Positions 27,600-36,203 of a stretch of 64,000 nt of DNA are shown piece by piece. Under the pieces are notes generated by a model. It saw only the letters and a program-made list of their open reading frames with translations, did no database searches and was not told the origin of the DNA. The translations under genes and the position numbers were made by a program. Position 1 is the first letter of the stretch; each line of letters starts with the position of its first letter. The stretch spans positions 62,001 to 126,000 of the forward strand of contig CAXXHP010000001.1 in assembly GCA_963662675.2 (NCBI GenBank), given 5' to 3'. The DNA is from G963662675 sp963662675. Lineage in GTDB: Bacteria; Bacteroidota; Bacteroidia; Bacteroidales; Prolixibacteraceae.

Positions 27600-27971
27600 T
27601 TAGCTCTTATTCTTAGTATGTAATCTCTTTTTTCGAACATTCGTTCCAATTATAGCCCCTAATGAGCAGCCACAAGAAATTAGTGAAAAAGTTGTTAAAA
27701 ATTCAATCGGTTTATTAAGAGCTATACTGAAAATGAAGGTTATTATTGAGATAATAAACCAGATGATAAAAAAGAACAGATTCTTTTTTATTAAAAGAGA
27801 TTCTTTTTCTATTATTTTAATCACCTGTGCTGTGAAAATAGCTATGGTAAATAACATTAATAAGCTTACCCAAGTTATGATAGATTCTATGCCAAGTTTA
27901 TGGATAGACAAACTAAAGATGGTTAATGCAAATACATTAATAAGTAATAATAAAATATCTTTCTTTTTCAT
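27600..27971 (-). CDS. Small membrane protein after precursor 2, candidate immunity protein
   Basis: 123 residues from the ATG at 27971; longer frames upstream run into the precursor gene and are rejected. Four hydrophobic segments are seen (about 5-22, 27-50, 65-85 and 90-112) and the C-terminus is basic (NVRKKRLHTKNKS). It starts 61 bases after the stop of precursor 2. A small four-helix protein directly following a precursor is a common form of bacteriocin immunity protein. I recognise no family, so this rests on position and topology. Confidence 0.65.
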   Translation of the reverse strand: MKKKDILLLLINVFALTIFSLSIHKLGIESIITWVSLLMLFTIAIFTAQVIKIIEKESLLIKKNLFFFIIWFIISIITFIFSIALNKPIEFLTTFSLISCGCSLGAIIGTNVRKKRLHTKNKS

Positions 27972-28032
27972 GATTATTTTTTTTAAGTAGGAGATATTGT
28001 AGATTGTTCTAAATATCTCCTTTGTAAATTTA

Positions 28033-28236
28033 TTATCCATACAATGAGCAGACAGCTGCACCAATTAAACCTATGCCAAGACCTACGAGAGCTGTAGCAC
28101 CAAGAGTAACTCCCCCTAGCGCAAGAGCATATGTAGTAATGGCTCCATAGCCAGCAAAACCAGAGCCACAAATAAAACTAACAGTACTCCAGCCGCCATT
28201 AACTTCTTCCATCTTTTCAAAACTTAATTCTTTCAT
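28033..28236 (-). CDS. Bacteriocin-like precursor peptide 2 (double-glycine leader)
   Basis: 67 residues. The leader MKELSFEKMEEVNGG (15 residues) is a textbook double-glycine leader. The predicted mature peptide is 52 residues, starting WSTVSFICGSG and ending VCSLYG. It has no charged residue and two cysteines, at positions 8 and 48 of the mature part. It shares with precursor 1 the LSF..M..(I/V)N leader pattern, a CGS motif near the N-terminus and a cysteine close to the C-terminus. The glycine- and alanine-rich middle (TLGATALVGLGIGLIG) looks like a membrane helix with GxxxG packing. Processing by the C39 exporter encoded downstream is inferred. Confidence 0.82.
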   Translation of the reverse strand: MKELSFEKMEEVNGGWSTVSFICGSGFAGYGAITTYALALGGVTLGATALVGLGIGLIGAAVCSLYG

Positions 28237-28247
28237 AATTTTCGATT

Positions 28248-28262
28248 TTTAATGAATAAAAA
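28248..28262 (-). promoter_or_regulatory. Conserved 15-base motif before precursor 2
   Basis: Reads TTTTTATTCATTAAA on the minus strand and ends 11 bases before the ATG, matching the motif before precursor 1 in 14 of 15 bases and in exact spacing. Confidence 0.5.
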
Positions 28263-28355
28263 GTAAATTCACGAATGATAAGAAATCACCTTTAGCAGTC
28301 TCGTGCAAACCACATAAGGCCGGCCTGTTGAAAGAAGGAAGGTCTCCAATTCTTT

Positions 28356-28423
28356 GGCCGCACCGGTAGGCCATACCTGCCCGGTCCTCTAAACTCGGCA
28401 AGGTGCTTTAACCCGGTGCGGCC
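28356..28423. repeat. GC-rich inverted repeat / structured element
   Basis: Arms GGCCGCACCGG (28356-28366) and its exact complement (28413-28423) pair over 11 of 11 bases. Inside, ACCTGCC and GGCAAGGT can form a second stem with one bulge. The GC-rich core stands out sharply from AT-rich surroundings. Four T follow on the plus side. It could be a terminator, a structured RNA leader or a dispersed hairpin element. Confidence 0.6.
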
Positions 28424-28897
28424 TTTTACACGAAGCGGTTTATGCAAAAACTAAAACAATGAGTCATATACGAAGTGATGTTTGTCTATAAAATTCATGA
28501 GTGTAAAATAAGAGTAAAACATAATGTAGTGCAAGTGTTTCGTGTAGTAGTAAACAAAATGATATCCTTAAGTTGTTGGGTTTTATGCAATTGCAGCGCC
28601 ACTGCAATTTCCCTGTTAAACAACATATTTGTTTGTGGGTTACCTTCATGTGTTGTTTAAGTAGCATATGTAGAGGCGTTTAGGTTTGTATTATTTTTCT
28701 TGATGTCTATCTCGTTTTCTGTATATTCTTTTTTTTACATCCGCATGGAATTTATTTAAGATGATCATAAAAGATGATTTTTAATTCCGTATTTATTTGC
28801 TATAATTGCACGAATTAATAATTATGTATTTAAATGTGGATGCTTAGCATTTTGTTTTTGAGTTTTGCACATTTAATGATAGCATATATTGGTTTTG

Positions 28898-30121
28898 ATG
28901 CAGGATACATTTCAATTTTTTAAGCAAAATAAGGTTCGGTCATTCCTCACAGCTTTTGGTGTTGCCTGGGGGATTTTTATTTTAGTATTGCTGCTTGGAG
29001 TAAGTGGTGGTCTGGAAAAAGGAATCCTTCAGCTACTAAACGGTTACGCACAAAACAGCATTTGGGTTTATGGAGGATACTCAACGGCAGAGGAGGGGAA
29101 TAATAAGTTTACCCGGGAAATTGTATTTACCCTTGAAGATTTGGCAAAGATTAAAGCCAATAATCCAAGGAGTATAAATTACATAAGCCCCGAGGTGCAA
29201 GTGCTGGAGAATATTACCTGGCAGGGAGAAGTTGTTAGTGCACAAATACTCGCGGTTTATCCTGATTATTTTAATATCAACATTCTTGACACTAAGCAGG
29301 GGAGATTGATTAATAATCGGGATAATCAATTGGGAATAAAAGTGGCAGTTATTGGCAGTCAGGTAAAAGATCAGGTATTTGGGAAAACAAATGCGATTGG
29401 CAAAGAACTTCGGATAGGAGATAGTTTTTTTAAAATTATTGGGGTTTTGGGAGGAGGTTCTGTTTTGAGCCAGTCCAACCAGAATGCTGTATTCATTCCT
29501 TATCAGTCTGCCCAAATTTGCATGAACGTAAATGATGAGTTTAGTACGTTTGGTCTCACCTTGGCTAATAATTGCAGTGCAATAAAGTCAGAAAACCAGC
29601 TTCGGCATTACCTAGGGAGGCTTTGGGGATTCGATTATGATGATGCGAATGCATTGTATGTATTCAATTTTGAGCAACAGGTTCAGTCATTTAATCAATT
29701 ATTTAAAGTGCTTGATACTTTCTTCTGGTTTATAGGTATCTGTTTGCTTTTAACAGGTATTATTGGGGTAAGCAACATCATGTTTGTAATCGTAAAAGAG
29801 AGGACTTCCGAAATTGGTATTAGGAAAGCCATTGGAGCAAAGCAAAAGGAAATATTAATGATGATCTTGTCTGAGTCAGTTTTAATAACCCTCATAGCCG
29901 GACTTTTGGGAATTTTATTAGGTGCAGCCGTACTGTCATTGTTAGAATACGGGGCGCAGCAATTGCTGGAAGAAGATTTTCTTATTCGCGAAGCAGATGT
30001 GAATTGGTCAACGATTATCGGTGCATTTGTAATATTGATTGTCTCAGGGCTTTTTGCCGGATTCCTTCCTGCACATCAGGCAGCCCAAATTGAACCGATT
30101 GACGCCATTCGAAAAGAATAA
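28898..30121 (+). CDS. ABC transporter permease, MacB/FtsX type
   Basis: 407 residues from the ATG at 28898. The topology is that of MacB: one N-terminal helix (about 17-38, FLTAFGVAWGIFILVLLLG), a large periplasmic MacB_PCD domain (about 45-255), and three C-terminal helices of the FtsX domain (about 280-300, 330-355 and 370-395), with SNIMFVIVKERTSEIGIRKAIGA as the coupling helix (key part ERTSEIGIRKAIGA). It has no ATPase domain of its own; the LolD-type ATPase of this locus fits. The N-terminus is a few residues shorter than usual for such permeases. Most Bacteroidota operons of this type hold two permease copies; here there is one. Confidence 0.88.
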   Translation: MQDTFQFFKQNKVRSFLTAFGVAWGIFILVLLLGVSGGLEKGILQLLNGYAQNSIWVYGGYSTAEEGNNKFTREIVFTLEDLAKIKANNPRSINYISPEVQVLENITWQGEVVSAQILAVYPDYFNINILDTKQGRLINNRDNQLGIKVAVIGSQVKDQVFGKTNAIGKELRIGDSFFKIIGVLGGGSVLSQSNQNAVFIPYQSAQICMNVNDEFSTFGLTLANNCSAIKSENQLRHYLGRLWGFDYDDANALYVFNFEQQVQSFNQLFKVLDTFFWFIGICLLLTGIIGVSNIMFVIVKERTSEIGIRKAIGAKQKEILMMILSESVLITLIAGLLGILLGAAVLSLLEYGAQQLLEEDFLIREADVNWSTIIGAFVILIVSGLFAGFLPAHQAAQIEPIDAIRKE

Positions 30122-30131
30122 TAGAAATAAT

Positions 30132-31220
30132 ATGAATCGAAAAAACATTTCAAATATCGTTTTAGGATTGCTGGTAATTGTAGTAATTGGATTGATCTAT
30201 TTTCAACAAAAAAGACAAAGCAATTACGTACCTGATTTTTTGGTTGGTAATCCCAAAATAGATGTAATTACTATTAAAGATAAGGTTTCGGGGAAAATTG
30301 TTCCATCGCATAAAGTTGAAATAAAATCAAGTGTTTCCGGCATTGTGGATAGCTTCTATGTCTCAGTTGGGGATTCTGTTCGTGAAGGAATGCCTATTGC
30401 CCGGATTAAACCAACCCCTGAACCAGAAGAACTTGATAATGCACGTCAGCAGTTAAAAACCTGTGAAATACAATATGAACTTGAGAAAAATGACTACGAG
30501 CGAAAACTTGGATTAAGATCTAAGGGTGGAATGTCTGATGCTGATATTGAACAGGCGCAAGGAAACCTCGAAATAACAGAGCTGGAGCTAAAGGCAGCGC
30601 AAAAGAAGTTAAGCATGCTTCTTGTGGGCTATCTTGATGAAAGCAGCAAAGATGATAATCTGGTTTTTGCTTCTTCAGAAGGAATTGTGCTGGAATTATC
30701 AGTGGAAAAAGGACAATCGATTATTAAACGCACATCGAGCAGCGATGGAACTACAATTGCTGTTGTAGCAGATATGAAGCAGCTCTTGTTTGAGGGACAG
30801 TTGGGTGAGTATGAGTTTAATAAAGTAAAGCCCAGAATGCCACTGTCTCTTTATGTAGGAGCCTATAATGACTTGGTTTGTTCTGGTGAAGTTTTGCGTA
30901 TTGCCCCTCAATCTGCATCAGGTCAGGATTTGGTAAAATTTGATTTTACAGCAAGTATTGATTTCCCGGTTGATTCACTGCCCGTAAAAGCCGGGTTGAC
31001 AGTTGTTGCTGAATATATTACGGATCAAACAGATAGTGTGCTTTGCTTGGATGAGAAATTCATTCATTATAGTGGTGATTCTATATATGCAGTAGTAATT
31101 GATTCTGTTGGGCGGCAAATGGAACGGCTAATTGAGCTTGGACTTTCAGATGGAATAAAGGCTGAAGTGAAAGAAGGATTGGAAATAACAGACAGGTTGA
31201 AACCTAATTATTGGGATTAA
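30132..31220 (+). CDS. HlyD/MacA-type membrane fusion (adaptor) protein
   Basis: 362 residues from the ATG at 30132, ten bases after the permease stop. The N-terminal helix (about 5-22) anchors it in the inner membrane. A biotinyl-lipoyl-like half (KVEIKSSVSGIVDSFYVSVG) is followed by a coiled-coil hairpin (about 100-165) and the second half-lipoyl and beta-barrel domains. This is the periplasmic adaptor that would link the MacB-type permease to a TolC-like outer-membrane channel. No TolC-family gene is in the window, so a shared one is likely used. It completes a three-part pump with the permease and the ATPase at 21435-22103. Confidence 0.9.
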   Translation: MNRKNISNIVLGLLVIVVIGLIYFQQKRQSNYVPDFLVGNPKIDVITIKDKVSGKIVPSHKVEIKSSVSGIVDSFYVSVGDSVREGMPIARIKPTPEPEELDNARQQLKTCEIQYELEKNDYERKLGLRSKGGMSDADIEQAQGNLEITELELKAAQKKLSMLLVGYLDESSKDDNLVFASSEGIVLELSVEKGQSIIKRTSSSDGTTIAVVADMKQLLFEGQLGEYEFNKVKPRMPLSLYVGAYNDLVCSGEVLRIAPQSASGQDLVKFDFTASIDFPVDSLPVKAGLTVVAEYITDQTDSVLCLDEKFIHYSGDSIYAVVIDSVGRQMERLIELGLSDGIKAEVKEGLEITDRLKPNYWD

Positions 31221-31268
31221 TATCGAGAGAGTACTAAAGCCTATTTCTTTTCATTATCGAAAAAAAAA

Positions 31269-31287
31269 CGTCGATAAAAAATCGACG
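31269..31287 (-). terminator. Terminator of pyrF
   Basis: A 7-bp stem (CGTCGAT with ATCGACG) and 5-base loop; the A-run just left of it gives a U-tract for the minus strand. Confidence 0.65.
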
Positions 31288-31327
31288 CACCCAACTATAA
31301 AATTCTATTGACAACCAAGCCAAACGG

Positions 31328-32161
31328 TTACAGCAACTCCGCTTCCAATAGTAATTCTTCCATATCAACCTGTACATCCATAGCAGCTTCGCGAGCTTTA
31401 TCGGCAAAGTCTTCACCATTTGATGCGTAGATAATCTGACGCGAAGAGTTTACCAGCAAGCCACATTGGTTGTTCATGCCGTATTTAGCAACTTCTTCGA
31501 GGCTGCCGCCTTGAGCTCCTACACCTGGGACCAGTAAAAAATGGTCGGGCACTAATTCGCGTATTTCTTCTAGTTTTTCAGCTTTTGTCGCACCAACCAC
31601 ATACATCATTTGCTCCGAAGTTCCCCATTGCTGTGACGTTTTCAATACAGACTCGTAAAGCATGTCTCCGGTTTTTTCGTCTTTATTAAATTGAAAGTCG
31701 AATGCTCCCTTGTTCGATGTTAGCGCAAGTAGAATTACCCATTTGTCCAGATAAGTCATGAACGGTTTTACTGAGTCCTCACCCATGTACGGAGCAACTG
31801 TTACAGCGTCAAAGTCCATGTGGTCGAAAAAGGCGCGAGCGTATAAATTGGAGGTGTTTCCAATGTCGCCTCGCTTAGCATCAGCAATAATAAACTGATT
31901 AGGATATTTCTCACGAATGTAATTCACTGTTTTCTCCAAACTTGTCCAGCCGGTCACGCCAAGGCTTTCGTAAAATGCAAGATTTGGTTTGTAAGCCACA
32001 CATAAATCCTGAGTGGCATCAATAATTTCTTTATTGAATGCAAATATCGGGTCGGAAGTTTCTTTTAGATGAGCAGGGATTTTTAAGATATCAGAATCCA
32101 GTCCTACGCATAGAAAGCTTCTTTTTTGTTTGATTTGTTCGAATAATTGTTCTTTGTTCAT
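31328..32161 (-). CDS. pyrF: Orotidine 5'-phosphate decarboxylase
   Basis: 277 residues, the length of the longer (type 2) bacterial form. It decarboxylates OMP to UMP, the last step of pyrimidine synthesis. The catalytic Asp-Lys-Asp array is in IIADAKRGDIGNT; SFLCVGLDSD opens the barrel; LLVPGVGAQGG is the phosphate-binding loop. It lies downstream of prfA and purM on the same strand, 133 bases after prfA. Confidence 0.95.
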   Translation of the reverse strand: MNKEQLFEQIKQKRSFLCVGLDSDILKIPAHLKETSDPIFAFNKEIIDATQDLCVAYKPNLAFYESLGVTGWTSLEKTVNYIREKYPNQFIIADAKRGDIGNTSNLYARAFFDHMDFDAVTVAPYMGEDSVKPFMTYLDKWVILLALTSNKGAFDFQFNKDEKTGDMLYESVLKTSQQWGTSEQMMYVVGATKAEKLEEIRELVPDHFLLVPGVGAQGGSLEEVAKYGMNNQCGLLVNSSRQIIYASNGEDFADKAREAAMDVQVDMEELLLEAELL

Positions 32162-32294
32162 GCTTGTAAGTTTTTTTAGATGATTTCAAAAACGGATTTA
32201 CTTATCATCCTGAACTTATTTTAATATCTCACTTTGTTGAAAAAATAGATCCCGAAATAAATTCGGGATGACCTTCAATTATTTATCTCTGTTT

Positions 32295-33380
32295 TTAAAT
32301 ATCAGCTTCTTTTAGTTTTTCAGCGTTTTCTTCTATCTGGAGCTTTTCAATAATTTCATCTATATCACCATTGATAATTGCCTGTAGGTTATACATCGTT
32401 AGGTTGATGCGGTGATCAGTAACGCGACCTTGCGGCCAGTTGTATGTGCGTATTTTTGCAGAACGGTCACCTGTTGAAACCATTGTTTTCCGTTTCGATG
32501 CGATCGCGTCAATGTATTTTTGGTACTCCATGTTATATATTCTGGTACGAAGTTCACCCATTGCCTTTGATAGGTTTTTTAACTGAGATTTCTCATCCTG
32601 ACAGGTGACCACAATGCCTGTAGGCACGTGAGTCAGTCTAATGGCGGAGTACGTTGTGTTTACAGATTGTCCGCCTGGACCAGAAGAACAGTAAGTGTCT
32701 TTCCGGATGTCGCTATCTTTCAGATCAACGTCAAACTCTTCTGCTTCCGGTAATACTGCCACGGAGGCCGCTGAAGTGTGAACACGTCCCTGAGTTTCGG
32801 TTTGTGGTACGCGTTGTACGCGGTGAACGCCAGATTCGTATTTGAGGATTCCGTAGACTCCTTCTCCGGTGACTTTCGCAACAATTTCCTTGTATCCACC
32901 AGATGTTCCTTCGCTAACATTAGTGATTTCCATTCTCCATTTTCTGCTTTCACAAAATTTGGTGTACATCCGGAATAGGTCGCCTGCAAAAATACTGGCT
33001 TCATCTCCTCCGGTTCCGGCACGAATCTCCAAAATGGCATTTTTCCCGTCTTCAGGATCGGCAGGGACAAGTAAGAGCTTGATCTCTTTTTCTTTTGCAG
33101 GAAGTTGCTCTTCGCTCTGCTCAATCTCTTCCTTTGCCATCTCGCGTATCTCCGGGTCACTCTCTTCAGCCAACATCTCTTTGCCCGACAAAATGTTGTC
33201 GACCATATTTTTGTATTCCTTAAAGGCTTGCACAAGTAATTCCAGACGGCGGTATTCCTGATTCAGTTTAACGTAGCGTTTCATATCGCTCATTACAGCC
33301 GGATCAGTAATTTGCTGACCAACTTCGTCGAAGCGATATTGTATAGATTCGAACTTTGCTAAAAGTGATTGATCTGCCAT
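32295..33380 (-). CDS. prfA: Peptide chain release factor 1
   Basis: 361 residues from the ATG at 33380, the family length; an upstream in-frame start at 33422 would add 14 unusual residues and I reject it. RF1 ends translation at UAA and UAG. The GGQ loop is in SSGPGGQSVNTTYSAIR; the glutamine contacts the peptidyl-transferase centre. GTGGDEASIFAGDL is the conserved N-terminal region of the class. The longer RF1-type spacing and the AIRLTHVPTGIVV stretch fit RF1 more than RF2. The gene lies 54 bases after purM. Confidence 0.95.
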   Translation of the reverse strand: MADQSLLAKFESIQYRFDEVGQQITDPAVMSDMKRYVKLNQEYRRLELLVQAFKEYKNMVDNILSGKEMLAEESDPEIREMAKEEIEQSEEQLPAKEKEIKLLLVPADPEDGKNAILEIRAGTGGDEASIFAGDLFRMYTKFCESRKWRMEITNVSEGTSGGYKEIVAKVTGEGVYGILKYESGVHRVQRVPQTETQGRVHTSAASVAVLPEAEEFDVDLKDSDIRKDTYCSSGPGGQSVNTTYSAIRLTHVPTGIVVTCQDEKSQLKNLSKAMGELRTRIYNMEYQKYIDAIASKRKTMVSTGDRSAKIRTYNWPQGRVTDHRINLTMYNLQAIINGDIDEIIEKLQIEENAEKLKEADI

Positions 33381-33434
33381 AGTATTTTTATTTTCCACGT
33401 CTGCAAAAGCAGAAATGAACATTTTTTTGCTGGA

Positions 33435-34601
33435 TTAATAATCGAAAATTCCGTATTCAGACTCTATTGTCAGTTTTTTCCCTTCAAAAGCTTCAACTTT
33501 ACCAATAATCTGAGCATCAATATTGAATGATTTTGATATTTCAATGATGGCGTCTGCCAACTCTGGTTTCACATAGATTTCCATGCGATGTCCCATGTTG
33601 AAAACCTTATACATCTCTTGCCAATCTGTTTTAGATTCTTCCTGAATCATTCTAAACAGAGGAGGTATTGGGAACATGTTGTTCTTGATAATGTGAACAT
33701 CATCAACAAAATGCAACACTTTAGTTTGGGCACCTCCGGAACAGTGAATCATTCCATGAATTTCTGCACGGTGGTGATCCAATATTTTTTTGATAACAGG
33801 AGCATAAGTTCTGGTGGCTGAAAGAACTAATTTGCCGGCATCAATTCCAAGTCCTTCAATTTCGTCTGTCAGATTTTTGCTGCCAGAGTATACCAGGTTC
33901 GCAGGCACTTCCGGATCAAAGCTTTCTGGGTATTTTTTTGCCAGATAGTCGGAGAATACATCATGACGAGCGGACGTTAATCCGTTGCTGCCCATGCCAC
34001 CATTATATTCCTTTTCGTATGTTGCTTGCCCAAATGAAGCTAGCCCTACGATTACATCTCCGGGTTTAATGTTGTCTGCTGAAATTACATCCTTCCTTTT
34101 CATGCGGCATGTAACTGTTGAGTCAACAATGATGGTGCGAACAATGTCACCCACATCAGCTGTTTCTCCACCCGTTGGATATACGCCAACTCCCATGTCT
34201 TGCAGTTCGCGACAAAGTTCATCCGTTCCATTGATGATGGCTCCGATTACTTCTCCCGGAATTCTGTTTTTGTTGCGACCAATAGTCGATGATAGCAGAA
34301 TATTATCTGTAGCACCCACGCATAGCAGATCGTCAATGTTCATGATCAGAGCATCTTGCGAAATGCCTTTCCATACAGATATATCTCCGGTTTCTTTCCA
34401 GTACATATATGCCAGTGATGACTTTGTTCCGGCTCCATCGGCATGCATAATGTTGCACCAATCCGGATCACCACCCAAGACATCGGGGATTATTTTGCAG
34501 AATGCTTTGGGAAACAATCCTTTGTCAATATTCTTTATAGCGTTGTGTACATCTTCTTTTGATGCAGAAACGCCCCTTGCCATATACCTGTTATCACTCA
34601 T
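33435..34601 (-). CDS. purM: Phosphoribosylformylglycinamidine cyclo-ligase (AIR synthase)
   Basis: 388 residues. PurM closes the imidazole ring in purine synthesis, using ATP. The N-terminal AIRS domain holds HADGAGTKSSLAYMYW and SQDALIMNIDDLLCVGA, and the C-terminal domain covers about 190-380 with IHCSGGAQTKVL. The protein is longer than the 345-residue E. coli form and is of the Bacteroidota branch, which carries extra residues near the ends. A short hairpin of the TTTTTAGGG type lies just upstream (about 34637-34662). Confidence 0.93.
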   Translation of the reverse strand: MSDNRYMARGVSASKEDVHNAIKNIDKGLFPKAFCKIIPDVLGGDPDWCNIMHADGAGTKSSLAYMYWKETGDISVWKGISQDALIMNIDDLLCVGATDNILLSSTIGRNKNRIPGEVIGAIINGTDELCRELQDMGVGVYPTGGETADVGDIVRTIIVDSTVTCRMKRKDVISADNIKPGDVIVGLASFGQATYEKEYNGGMGSNGLTSARHDVFSDYLAKKYPESFDPEVPANLVYSGSKNLTDEIEGLGIDAGKLVLSATRTYAPVIKKILDHHRAEIHGMIHCSGGAQTKVLHFVDDVHIIKNNMFPIPPLFRMIQEESKTDWQEMYKVFNMGHRMEIYVKPELADAIIEISKSFNIDAQIIGKVEAFEGKKLTIESEYGIFDY

Positions 34602-34850
34602 AAAAACGGATTCTGATTTCGCGGCACAAAGTTAATATTTTTAGGGGATTATTCCCTAAAAAAGATAGGGCTCAAGATAAGAGTCACTGCAGGTCGAGAG
34701 CCTTCATATTCTTTCGGAAAGATATTTAATGCAATTATTAGCAAGAGTAGCTATTTACCTACGAAGAGCAGGTATTGGTCGAAAATTTGCGTGTGATTAA
34801 TTGTCATTTTGTAAATTTAGCTTCAGATTTAAATTTTAAAATTGAAGGAC

Positions 34851-35618
34851 ATGGATTCACATGAAATAGATTACAAGATAATTGGGCACGATGTACAGAT
34901 GGTAGAGGTTGAACTTGATCCGGGAGAAACTGTTATTGCAGAAGCCGGAGCTATGCTCTATATGGAAGACGGTATTAGTTTTGAAGCCAAGCTAGGTGAT
35001 GGTTCAAATCCGCGGGCAGGGTTTTTTGATAAGGTGCTTTCTGCTGGTTCTCGCTTAATTACCGGAGAATCTCTTTTTCTTACCCATTTTGCGAATCAGG
35101 GTTGGGGTAAAAAGCATGTTGCCTTTTCTGCACCTTACCCGGGAACGATAATCCCCATAAATTTATCACAAATGGGGGGGCGCATAATTGTGCAAAAAGA
35201 CGCCTTTCTGTGTGCTGCACTGGGAACAAAAATAGCTATCACTTTTAATAAAAAGTTGGGTGCTGGCTTTTTCGGTGGTGAAGGCTTTATAATGCAGGCT
35301 CTTGAAGGGGATGGGAAGGCATTTGTGCATGCAGGTGGAACCGTTATTGAGCGGGAACTGAATAACGAAGTTCTACGGGTTGATACGGGTTGTATTGTTG
35401 CGTATGAGCCTTCAATTGAGTTTAGTGTAGAGCAAGCCGGAGGTTTACGTTCTATGGTTTTTGGTGGTGAGGGACTATTTTTAGCAACCTTGCGAGGAAC
35501 CGGAAAAATATGGTTGCAGTCTATGCCAATCCGCAAGTTGATCGCTGAGCTTTCTCCACGTGGGGGCAATCAACGCAAAGAAGCTGGAGGTTTGCTCAAT
35601 CAGTTTTTACAGGATTAG
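34851..35618 (+). CDS. AIM24/TIGR00266 family protein
   Basis: 255 residues from the ATG at 34851 (a TTG three codons earlier is less likely). The whole chain is the double beta-barrel seen in AIM24-like proteins: VEVELDPGETVIAEAGAMLYM is the defining start (key part PGETVIAEAGAM), followed by ESLFLTHFAN and the glycine-rich FGGEGFIMQALEGDG. Bacterial members are annotated TIGR00266; their function is not established. It is a single gene, followed by a repeat element. Confidence 0.88.
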   Translation: MDSHEIDYKIIGHDVQMVEVELDPGETVIAEAGAMLYMEDGISFEAKLGDGSNPRAGFFDKVLSAGSRLITGESLFLTHFANQGWGKKHVAFSAPYPGTIIPINLSQMGGRIIVQKDAFLCAALGTKIAITFNKKLGAGFFGGEGFIMQALEGDGKAFVHAGGTVIERELNNEVLRVDTGCIVAYEPSIEFSVEQAGGLRSMVFGGEGLFLATLRGTGKIWLQSMPIRKLIAELSPRGGNQRKEAGGLLNQFLQD

Positions 35619-35626
35619 AAAAATGA

Positions 35627-35961
35627 GATCAATTTATTCTATTATGGCGAATACAATTAGCACGTTTGTATGAAGATATACGTAATGCGTATTCCTTAAT
35701 TTGGCTGTTCTTCCGAACGGGATTTCATTTTTTGGCTTGACCCAAAAAACGGAAACAAAAAAAGTCAAGGCTGACGGATCTTTTGAGAGAAAACTACGGA
35801 TTGAAAATGCCACGCAATCCAACTCGTCGTTCCTCCTCAAACAGGATGGCTTACCAGATCCCAGCCCTGATTTTCGCCCTTGTTTTCTAATCAAAACCTT
35901 CGTAGGCCATACTTTTCACCTAACGGCGAAGTGGGGACTTTACCGTTAATAATTACGATTG
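35627..35961 (+). repeat. Dispersed non-coding repeat, copy A
   Basis: About 335 bases that recur in inverted orientation at 61819-62150, with long exact runs such as TTCTTCCGAACGGGATTTCA and GGCCATACTTTTCACCT. Short frames in it are not kept between the copies, so it is not a gene. It carries an almost invariant AAACTACGGATTGAAAA block. Confidence 0.85.
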
Positions 35962-36203
35962 GAGTCAACTTGCCTAATAAAAAAGGGACAGCCAAGATGA
36001 TTGTTTCGAAAACGTCTTATTAAAGAGATAATTGGGAAGGATTTGATGGAATTCGCAGTCTTATTTGAGGTGAACTAAAATCTATGCTTTAAGAAATTAG
36101 TCCATCGAAAATAGCAATTGATCCAAAAACGTCATCCCGGATTTATTTTCGAGATGACGTTTTTTATGATTTATTTACTTTTTGGAAAGCCTCATCATTT
36201 CGA
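35962..36203. other. Intergenic region before SulP gene end
   Basis: 242 bases holding only the SulP terminator hairpin (36125-36164); otherwise I see nothing. Confidence 0.4.
36125..36164 (-). terminator. Terminator of SulP transporter gene
   Basis: Arms 36125-36136 and 36153-36164 pair over 12 bases, with A-run and T-run at the outer ends. The inner CATCCCGG...CGAGATG part resembles the 'cccgaaataaattcgggatga' element near 32250, so it may also be a small repeat. Confidence 0.7.

Larger units (their letters stand above)
28237..28897. other. Divergent control region of the peptide locus
   Basis: 661 bases between precursor 2 (minus) and the permease gene (plus). It contains the 15-base motif next to precursor 2, a perfect palindrome AGGCCGGCCT at 28317-28326, a GC-rich hairpin at 28356-28423, and a second, AT-rich 10-bp inverted repeat (28616-28625 with 28651-28660). 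I find no convincing gene on either strand. Confidence 0.5.

Noticed and set aside
28464..28667. Open frames on both strands between the arms of the peptide locus, with several cysteines.
   Set aside because: No leader of the GG type, no ribosome-binding site, and amino-acid content of random AT-rich DNA.
32225..32275. 'cccgaaataaattcgggatga' sequence near the prfA end as a possible terminator.
   Set aside because: It pairs over only about 7 bases without a T-run and looks like a common short dispersed element; support is too weak to annotate.
35634..35949. Open frames on both strands inside the dispersed repeat (about 82-86 codons).
   Set aside because: Copy B at 61819-62150 does not keep either frame, and the proteins show no family features.
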